Source: an uncultured Oscillibacter sp. (lineage in GTDB: Bacteria; Bacillota_A; Clostridia; Oscillospirales; Oscillospiraceae). Taken from it: a stretch of DNA of 11,742 bases. The notes under the pieces were generated by a model. That model had not been told where the DNA came from, searched no databases, and saw only the letters and a program-made list of their open reading frames with translations. Location: assembly GCA_951800675.1 (NCBI GenBank), contig CATOKC010000107.1, forward strand, positions 1 to 11,742, read 5' to 3'. Both the position numbers and the translations under genes were made by a program. This document shows, one piece after another, positions 7,261-11,742 of the stretch (positions within the stretch are counted from its first letter, which is position 1; every line of letters begins with the position of its first letter).

Positions 7261-7308
7261 GACGCTCCGCCTCCGGGAGAGACCATATGTCGGAAAGGAG
7301 CAAGCGTC

Positions 7309-8691
7309 ATGACCTTTGAAAAAATTCCCTACAAGATCTATCTCTCCGAGCAGGAGCTGCCGGCCGCCTGGTACAACGTCCGGGCCGACATGAAGCACAA
7401 GCCCGCCCCCCTGTTGAATCCCGGCACCGGGGCCCCCATGGGCTTCGAGGACCTGCGGGGCGTCTTCTGCGACGAGCTCATCCGCCAGGAGCTGGACAAC
7501 AACACGTCGGAAATCCCCATCCCCCGGGAGATTCGGGACTTTTACAAGATGTACCGTCCCTCTCCTCTGGTCCGGGCCTACTGCCTGGAGGAAAAGCTCC
7601 AGACCCCGGCGAACATCTACTACAAGTTCGAGGGCAACAACACCTCCGGCTCCCACAAGCTGAATTCCGCCATCGCCCAGGCCTACTACGCCAAGCGGCA
7701 GGGCCTCCTGGGCGTCACCACCGAGACCGGAGCGGGCCAGTGGGGCACCGCCCTCTCCATGGCCTGCGCCTATCTGGGCCTGGACTGCAAGGTCTATATG
7801 GTGAAGGTCAGCTACGAGCAAAAGCCCTTCCGCCGGGAGGTCATGCGGACCTACGGCGCCTCCGTCACCCCGTCGCCCTCCATGGAGACGGAAATCGGCC
7901 GGAAGATTCTCCAGGAGCACCCCGGCACCACCGGCTCCCTGGGCTGCGCCATTTCCGAGGCGGTGGAGGCGGCGGCGAAAAAACCCGGCTACCGCTACGT
8001 GCTGGGGAGCGTTTTGAACCAGGTGCTGCTCCACCAGTCCGTCATCGGCCTGGAGACCAAGGCGGCCCTGGACAAGTACGGCGTGGTTCCCGACATCATC
8101 ATCGGCTGCGCCGGGGGCGGCAGCAACCTGGGCGGGCTGATCTCCCCCTTCATGGGGGAAAAGCTCCGGGGCGAGCGGGACTACCGCATCCTTGCCGTGG
8201 AGCCCGCCTCCTGCCCCAGCCTCACCCGGGGAAAATTCGCCTACGACTTCTGCGACACCGGCATGGTCTGCCCCCTGGCGAAGATGTACACCCTGGGCAG
8301 CGGCTTCATCCCCTCCGCCAACCACGCCGGGGGCCTGCGGTACCACGGCATGAGCCCCGTCCTGAGCCAGCTGTACCACGACGGGCTGATAGAGGCCGTG
8401 GCCGTGGAGCAGACGAAGGTCTTTGAGGCGGCGGAGCTCTTCGCCCGGGTGGAGGGCATCCTCCCCGCCCCGGAGTCCAGCCACGCCATCCGGGCGGCGA
8501 TGGACGAGGCCCTGAAATGCAAGGAGACCGGGGAGAAAAAGACCATCGTCTTCGGCCTCACCGGCACCGGGTATTTCGACATGACGGCCTATGAGAAATT
8601 CCACAACGGGGAGATGTCGGACTATATCCCCACAGATGAAGAGCTCCAAGCCAGCTTTGACAAGCTGCCCCAGGTCCCCGGACTGGATTGA
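7309..8691 (+). CDS. trpB: Tryptophan synthase beta chain, TrpB2 type
   Basis: This 460-residue PLP enzyme condenses indole with serine to give tryptophan. The catalytic lysine is Lys117 in NTSGSHKLNSA, the TrpB2 counterpart of the GAHKxN motif. The glutamate motif TTETGAGQWG and the phosphate-binding loop GCAGGGSNLGG are present. The N-terminal extension (IPREIRDFYKMYRPSPLVRA) and the length of about 450 residues mark the TrpB2 subfamily rather than the roughly 400-residue TrpB1. TrpB2 proteins usually act without a tight TrpA partner and may salvage indole. No trpA or other trp gene is nearby, which fits that role. The ATG at 7309 has AAGGAG (7295-7300) 8 nt upstream. An open frame reaching back to 7081 runs through the T-box terminator and is not coding. 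Expression should rise when tRNA-Trp is uncharged. Confidence 0.93.
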   Translation: MTFEKIPYKIYLSEQELPAAWYNVRADMKHKPAPLLNPGTGAPMGFEDLRGVFCDELIRQELDNNTSEIPIPREIRDFYKMYRPSPLVRAYCLEEKLQTPANIYYKFEGNNTSGSHKLNSAIAQAYYAKRQGLLGVTTETGAGQWGTALSMACAYLGLDCKVYMVKVSYEQKPFRREVMRTYGASVTPSPSMETEIGRKILQEHPGTTGSLGCAISEAVEAAAKKPGYRYVLGSVLNQVLLHQSVIGLETKAALDKYGVVPDIIIGCAGGGSNLGGLISPFMGEKLRGERDYRILAVEPASCPSLTRGKFAYDFCDTGMVCPLAKMYTLGSGFIPSANHAGGLRYHGMSPVLSQLYHDGLIEAVAVEQTKVFEAAELFARVEGILPAPESSHAIRAAMDEALKCKETGEKKTIVFGLTGTGYFDMTAYEKFHNGEMSDYIPTDEELQASFDKLPQVPGLD

Positions 8692-8705
8692 TCCCCAACA
8701 GCAAG

Positions 8706-8735
8706 GAGGCCGCCCGAACGGGGCGGCCTCTGCTT
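8706..8735 (+). terminator. Terminator after trpB
   Basis: A perfect 10-bp stem, GAGGCCGCCC (8706-8715) with GGGCGGCCTC (8721-8730), has a 5-nt loop. It is followed by an imperfect T-rich stretch (TGCTTCTATC). It lies 14 nt after the trpB stop and just before the convergent rsiV-like gene, so it may also serve that gene from the other side. Confidence 0.7.
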
Positions 8736-8746
8736 CTATCGAGTGC

Positions 8747-9595
8747 TCAGTTGATGGGGAACTCCGGGATGCCCGCCGCGCCGGCGGCGATGCTGTACTC
8801 GGGGAAGCACACCACGACCGTGCCGTCCTCCCGGACATAGAAGCCGGTGGTCTCGTCCACGGTGGTAAAGCCGCCTTCCTCCGGGGCAAAGAAGAAGGTG
8901 AAGCCCTCCTCGTCCACACTCGCGTCAATCTGCTTTTGGATGGAGGCGTTGCAGGTTTCCACCCAAGCATCCCCCAGGTAGTCCCGGAGGGTCAGATCCC
9001 GCTCCTCGCTGAGGTCCAGGTTGTAGTAGTACCGCTCCTCCATGGAGGACACCCAGCCCTCGGCGAAGGTCACCACAAAGGAAACCCGGGACTCCGACTG
9101 GCTCTTGATCTCATAGTTCACGATGACGTCCATCTCCCGGTCCGCCCACTCCTCCTCGGTGCCGCCGGTGGCGAAGAAGGCCTCCCGGTAGTCGTCCCAG
9201 TCCTGCTGGGCCTTGGCCAGGTGTGCGTCCACCTTCTCCTGGATGACGGCGTTGACCGTCCCGGCCAGGTCCCCTTCCGCCTCCAGCTGGGGAACGGTCA
9301 CGTCGTAGTGGATGCCGTCCTCCGTCTTGTCGTAATCCACAAAGGTCAGCACCTGGAACAGCCCGCCAAGGACAGGCACCTCCGCCGCCGCCTTGGCGAT
9401 GGTGGGGGACAGGTTCAGCCCCGCCAGCAGTACGGCAAAGCAGGCGGCGGTGGCCCCCCAGCGGCGGAGCGTCCGGCCCCGGCGTGCCCGGTACCGGGCC
9501 TTCCCCTCCCGGACGCCCGCCCGGACCCGCTCCGACAGCTCGGCGGGAATGGGGGTGTTGTCGTAAGCCTCTTTGGCGTTTTTGAATTCGTTCAT
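8747..9595 (-). CDS. rsiV: RsiV-like membrane anti-sigma factor (DUF3298)
   Basis: This 282-residue single-pass membrane protein probably holds the adjacent ECF sigma factor inactive. A short cytoplasmic N-terminus (1-45) containing IPAELSERVRAGV and an arginine-rich stop is followed by one membrane segment (about 46-62: ATAACFAVLLAGLNLS). Then comes the RsiV-typical PTIAKAAAEVPVLGGLF, and an extracellular domain with the RsiV/DUF3298 pattern (YEIKSQSESRVSFVVTF, YYYNLDLSEERDLTLRDYL, FYVREDGTVVVCFPEYSIA). In Bacillus, RsiV binds lysozyme and is then cleaved by signal peptidase and RasP to free SigV. The AKA at 67-69 just outside the membrane could be such a cleavage site; that is inference. 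The ATG at 9595 overlaps the sigma stop codon by one base (TGATG), with AGGAGTGGAG upstream. The length is close to the roughly 285 residues of Bacillus RsiV. Confidence 0.82.
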   Translation of the reverse strand: MNEFKNAKEAYDNTPIPAELSERVRAGVREGKARYRARRGRTLRRWGATAACFAVLLAGLNLSPTIAKAAAEVPVLGGLFQVLTFVDYDKTEDGIHYDVTVPQLEAEGDLAGTVNAVIQEKVDAHLAKAQQDWDDYREAFFATGGTEEEWADREMDVIVNYEIKSQSESRVSFVVTFAEGWVSSMEERYYYNLDLSEERDLTLRDYLGDAWVETCNASIQKQIDASVDEEGFTFFFAPEEGGFTTVDETTGFYVREDGTVVVCFPEYSIAAGAAGIPEFPIN

Positions 9596-10074
9596 CAAAT
9601 CTCCACTCCTTCCATGGCGACGCGCAGCTTCCTCAGCCCCGCGTACAGGCGGCTTTTCACCGTGCTGATGTTCTGCCCGGTGACCTCGCCGATTTCCTTC
9701 AGGGTCAGCTCCTCATAAAACCGCAGCTTGATGACGGTCCCCACCTCCGCCGGCAGGGCGTTCACCCGCCGGGCCAGCGTATCGTCGGCGGGCTCCGGGT
9801 CCTCCTGGCCCAGCTCCGGTCCCTCCTCCGGGAAGGGGACCACACGCCCCCGCTGGCGGAGGGTATCGTTGCATGTGTTCATCAAGATCCGGGTGAACCA
9901 GGTTTTGACGGCCCCGGGGTCCCGGAGGCTGTTCTGATGCTCCAAAGCCCGGCAGACGGCGGTCTGCACCGCGTCCAGGGCCTCCTCCCGGTTGTGGAGG
10001 ACGCTGTACGCCAGCCGGTAGGACCGGGCCTGGGTCTCGATGAGGAACGAGGTTAAGGTTTCTTCCTTCGTCAC
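9595..10074 (-). CDS. sigV: ECF sigma factor, SigV-like
   Basis: This 159-residue extracytoplasmic-function sigma factor has region 2 at about 8-75, including RSYRLAYSVLHNREEALDAV and VKTWFTRILMNTCNDTLR. Region 4 is at about 105-155, with LPAEVGTVIKLRFYEELTLK and the helix-turn-helix EIGEVTGQNISTVKSRLYAG. An acidic linker joins them. The GTG start (10072-10074 on the minus strand) has AAAGGAG 7 nt upstream. A 57-codon upstream extension of the frame crosses the terminator and promoter region and is not coding. Pairing with an RsiV-like partner points to a cell-envelope or lysozyme stress response like B. subtilis SigV; targets such as peptidoglycan O-acetylation genes are not in this window. 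It is probably autoregulated by the ECF-type promoter just upstream. Confidence 0.82.
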   Translation of the reverse strand: MTKEETLTSFLIETQARSYRLAYSVLHNREEALDAVQTAVCRALEHQNSLRDPGAVKTWFTRILMNTCNDTLRQRGRVVPFPEEGPELGQEDPEPADDTLARRVNALPAEVGTVIKLRFYEELTLKEIGEVTGQNISTVKSRLYAGLRKLRVAMEGVEI

Positions 10075-10138
10075 ATCGACGCTCCTTTCTGAAAGGGTTC
10101 CCGCCGCCCTGTCCGGCGCCTGAGCTTTGGCGGCGTCT

Positions 10139-10173
10139 GTAGTATAGACGGAAAAGGTGGGTGGAAAGTTTGA
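10139..10173 (-). promoter_or_regulatory. Candidate autoregulated ECF promoter of sigV-rsiV
   Basis: On the minus strand, TCAAACTTT (its TCAAAC at 10168-10173) contains the AAC core typical of ECF -35 elements. CGTC (10147-10150), the usual ECF -10 core, follows 17 nt later and runs into TATACT. Such TGAAAC/CGTC promoters are what SigV-, SigX- and SigW-type factors recognise. The start codon is about 65 nt downstream. No good sigma-A -35 sits at the right distance from TATACT. Confidence 0.6.
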
Positions 10174-10206
10174 GGGGGACGAAATTATTTTGCCGTCAGC
10201 GGAAAA

Positions 10207-10240
10207 CGCGGAAGGGCCCGCCTTTCCGGCGGGCCCTACG
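10207..10240 (-). terminator. Terminator of the MerR-TipAS gene
   Basis: A 9-bp perfect stem, GGGCCCGCC with GGCGGGCCC (10214-10236), has a 5-nt loop. It begins 5 nt after the merR-type stop codon and is followed on the minus strand by TTCCGCGTTTT. The T-tract is interrupted, so efficiency is uncertain. It separates the regulator from the sigV-rsiV transcript. Confidence 0.65.
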
Positions 10241-10241
10241 C

Positions 10242-11000
10242 TCACTCCGTATAGGCCCGGACCGCGTCCCGCAGGAATGCGGCGCAGCCGGGGACCTCCT
10301 TGTCATAATAGGCGGCGAAGCGTTCGTCCGCCGTATACAGCTCCGCCACACCCCGGTGGGCCTGGGGGGTGTACTTGGCCCAGGCGCAGCACAGCCAGCG
10401 GCGGTGGAGCTGCGCGACGCGCCGCCCCTCCGGGCCCGCCGGGGCCTCCCCCGCCCGGACGGCGGCGGCCAGGGCGGAGAGAATTTCCGCCTCCAGGGCC
10501 TTCCACCGGCCGTGCTCCTCCTCCGTCATGGAAAGGAGCCTGGCGTTGGACTCCTCCACGGCCTCCGGGCCGTACTGTTCCCGGATTTCCTTTCCGTATT
10601 GCTCCTCGTTGGCCTCCACGGCCCGGCGCTTGAACGCCTCGAATTTTTCCTTGTCGGACATTTGGGCTCCTCCTTTTGCCTCGTCGATGGTTTTCTCTAC
10701 CGTCAGGATCAGGGCGTCCAGCCTCCGCCGCCGGGCCTCCAGCTCCGCCAGGTGGCTCCGCAGCGCCGCCAGACGGTCAAAGCCCGGCGCGTCCAGGATT
10801 TCCCGGACGGCCTCCAGCTCCAGCCCCAGCTCCTTGTAAAAGAGAATGGCCTGGAGCCGGTTCACCTCCTCGGGGCCATAGAGGCGGTAGCCCGCTTCCG
10901 TGGTCCGCCGGGGCTTGAGCAAGCCCTTTTGGTCGTACCAGCGCAGGGTCCGGGGCGTCACCCCGGCCAGCTCCGCCAGGGCTTTTACGGTGTATTCCAT
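10242..11000 (-). CDS. MerR-family regulator with TipAS effector domain
   Basis: This 252-residue transcription activator has the MerR winged helix at 1-70: YTVKALAELAGVTPRTLRWY, then GLLKPRRTTEAGYRLYGPEE. A coiled dimerisation helix lies at about 75-112 (LRSHLAELEARRRRLDALI). A TipAS-type C-terminal domain follows from about 120 to 252, ending in the recognisable HRGVAELYTADERFAAYY and VPGCAAFLRDAV. TipAS domains in TipA, Mta and similar regulators bind varied drugs or peptides and trigger activation by DNA unwinding. The ligand here is unknown. The ATG at 11000 has AGGAGG about 9 nt upstream. The gene's own promoter has a 19-bp spacer with an inverted repeat, so it probably controls itself. 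A divergent macro-domain gene is its nearest possible additional target. Confidence 0.88.
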   Translation of the reverse strand: MEYTVKALAELAGVTPRTLRWYDQKGLLKPRRTTEAGYRLYGPEEVNRLQAILFYKELGLELEAVREILDAPGFDRLAALRSHLAELEARRRRLDALILTVEKTIDEAKGGAQMSDKEKFEAFKRRAVEANEEQYGKEIREQYGPEAVEESNARLLSMTEEEHGRWKALEAEILSALAAAVRAGEAPAGPEGRRVAQLHRRWLCCAWAKYTPQAHRGVAELYTADERFAAYYDKEVPGCAAFLRDAVRAYTE

Positions 11001-11025
11001 AGCGGTATCCCTCCTGACAAACCGC

Positions 11026-11056
11026 AGTATAAGGGCTGACGTTACGGCAAGGTCAA
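11026..11056 (-). promoter_or_regulatory. MerR-type promoter with 19-bp spacer
   Basis: On the minus strand, TTGACC (11051-11056) and TATACT (11026-11031) are separated by 19 bp instead of 17. This is the hallmark of promoters activated by MerR-family regulators. The spacer region holds an inverted repeat TTGAC-N11-GTCAG, a likely binding site. It lies about 25 nt upstream of the regulator's own start codon. Confidence 0.75.
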
Positions 11057-11089
11057 GGGGAATCTGAAAATTTCCCGAAAAAATTTTTG

Positions 11090-11118
11090 TTGCCTTCCCG
11101 GCGAAGGTCCGATACTAT
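11090..11118 (+). promoter_or_regulatory. Candidate sigma-A promoter of the macro-domain gene
   Basis: TTGCCT (11090-11095) and TACTAT (11113-11118) are separated by 17 bp, and the start codon is about 38 nt downstream. An AT-rich stretch precedes the -35. Both boxes are imperfect but well spaced. The promoter is separate from, and back to back with, the MerR-type promoter to its left. Confidence 0.5.
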
Positions 11119-11156
11119 AGAAGATAACCACTTCATCAACCAAGGAGGACCCTGCC

Positions 11157-11693
11157 ATGGACCGTTTTTCCATCCTTGTGGGCGATATCACAGCATCCGA
11201 CGCCCAGGCCATTGTCAACGCCGCCAACACCACCCTGCTGGGAGGCAGCGGCGTGGACGGGGCCATTCACCGCTGCGCCGGGCGGTCGCTTCTGGCGGAG
11301 TGCCGGACCCTGGGGGGCTGCGAAACCGGGCAGGCCAAGCTGACCAGGGGCTATAACCTCCCCGCGAAATACGTGCTCCACACCCCCGGCCCCATCTGGC
11401 GGGGCGGGACTTACGGGGAGGCGGCGCTGCTGGCCTCCTGTTACCGCTCCTGTTTGGAGCTGGCGGAGGAGCAGGGCATTGAAACCGTGGATTTCCCCTC
11501 CATCTCCACCGGGGTCTACGGCTACCCCATGGCCCAGGCCGCCGGCGTGGCCCTGAAAGCCATCATGGACTTCCTCCGGGAGCATGAGCTCCCCCGCCGG
11601 GTGCGCATGGTGTGCCATACGGAGGCGGCGGCGGAGATTTACCGGCAGACCTATAATATGTGGTACGCCGGGGAGAAGGCGGAGCGGCTGTAA
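11157..11693 (+). CDS. Macro-domain protein, probable ADP-ribose / O-acetyl-ADP-ribose hydrolase
   Basis: This 178-residue stand-alone macro domain has the family's ADP-ribose-binding elements in order. They are VGDIT with Asp10 for the adenine, IVNAANTTLLGGSG with Asn21 and Asn24, then VDGAIHRCAG, and the phosphate loop SISTGVYGYP (115-124). The asparagine and the GVDGAIH stretch are those linked to deacetylation of O-acetyl-ADP-ribose and to removal of ADP-ribose from proteins in the MacroD/YmdB group. The C-terminus has a short extra tail (NMWYAGEKAERL). No membrane or signal sequence is present, so it is cytosolic. The ATG at 11157 has AAGGAGG (11142-11148) at 8 nt. It is divergent from the MerR-TipAS gene. 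The exact substrate cannot be told from sequence. Confidence 0.9.
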   Translation: MDRFSILVGDITASDAQAIVNAANTTLLGGSGVDGAIHRCAGRSLLAECRTLGGCETGQAKLTRGYNLPAKYVLHTPGPIWRGGTYGEAALLASCYRSCLELAEEQGIETVDFPSISTGVYGYPMAQAAGVALKAIMDFLREHELPRRVRMVCHTEAAAEIYRQTYNMWYAGEKAERL

Positions 11694-11699
11694 ACGGAA

Positions 11700-11726
11700 A
11701 CGGGGCGGGCCCCAGGGTCCGCCCGT
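11700..11726 (+). terminator. Possible terminator hairpin after the macro-domain gene
   Basis: GCGGGCC (11705-11711) pairs with GGTCCGC (11716-11722) around a 4-nt loop, with further G-C pairs below. No T-run follows, so its activity as an intrinsic terminator is doubtful. Confidence 0.4.
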
Positions 11727-11742
11727 ATCACGAAACCACCCG

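Noticed and set aside
7081..7308. Upstream extension of the trpB frame
   Set aside because: It runs through the T-box antiterminator and terminator. The ATG at 7309 has AAGGAG at the right distance and matches the TrpB2 N-terminus.
6880..8970. Long minus-strand open frame (696 codons) opposite trpB and the T-box
   Set aside because: It is antisense to a complete, motif-rich TrpB2 and to the T-box. It arises from high GC content and matches no family I know.
10075..10245. Upstream extension of the sigV frame
   Set aside because: It crosses the terminator of the MerR-type gene and the ECF promoter. GTG at 10074 has a strong ribosome binding site.
1..11742. CRISPR arrays, tRNA or rRNA genes, insertion sequences
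   Set aside because: I saw no regularly spaced repeats, no tRNA cloverleaf, no rRNA sequence and no transposase other than the serine recombinase.

Overview
The window looks like a chromosomal segment of a spore-forming, fairly high-GC Clostridia bacterium, most likely an Oscillospiraceae-type gut anaerobe. This rests on a sporulation sigma factor of the sigma-K type, strong AAGGAGG-type ribosome binding sites, a tryptophan T-box riboswitch, an RsiV-type anti-sigma factor and a TipAS-type MerR regulator. Taxonomy is inferred from these family resemblances only.

Left part (1 to about 3950): a YyaL-type thioredoxin-domain protein closed by a terminator, then a small unrecognised 64-residue gene that overlaps a large serine recombinase. 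Single-line counts give about 52-55 % GC here, against about 65-73 % further right. The recombinase runs straight into a sigma-K coding sequence (about 3949 to 4467) that lacks its own 5' end, about 60 codons. This is the geometry of a 'skin' element, an intervening sequence that splits sigK and is cut out in the mother cell by a serine recombinase such as SpoIVCA. The other half of sigK is not in this window. The element would therefore extend left beyond position 1, with the YyaL gene as possible cargo. This is the most interesting part of the window.

Middle (4468 to 8740): a perfect 12-bp hairpin separates sigK from a convergent two-gene minus-strand operon. It encodes a FAD oxidoreductase with a C-terminal Rieske domain (YhfW type) followed by L-lactate dehydrogenase, joined by an ATGA overlap. 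Divergently, a sigma-A promoter drives a T-box leader whose specifier codon (UGG), discriminator match, antiterminator and terminator can all be read. It controls a TrpB2-type tryptophan synthase beta chain.

Right (8741 to 11742): a minus-strand sigma/anti-sigma pair (SigV-like ECF sigma factor and RsiV-like membrane anti-sigma factor) has a plausible autoregulated ECF promoter. Next comes a minus-strand MerR-TipAS regulator whose promoter has the 19-bp spacer typical of MerR-controlled promoters. Divergent from it is a macro-domain ADP-ribose-binding protein. Apart from the sigK region, this is ordinary chromosomal housekeeping and stress-response content.
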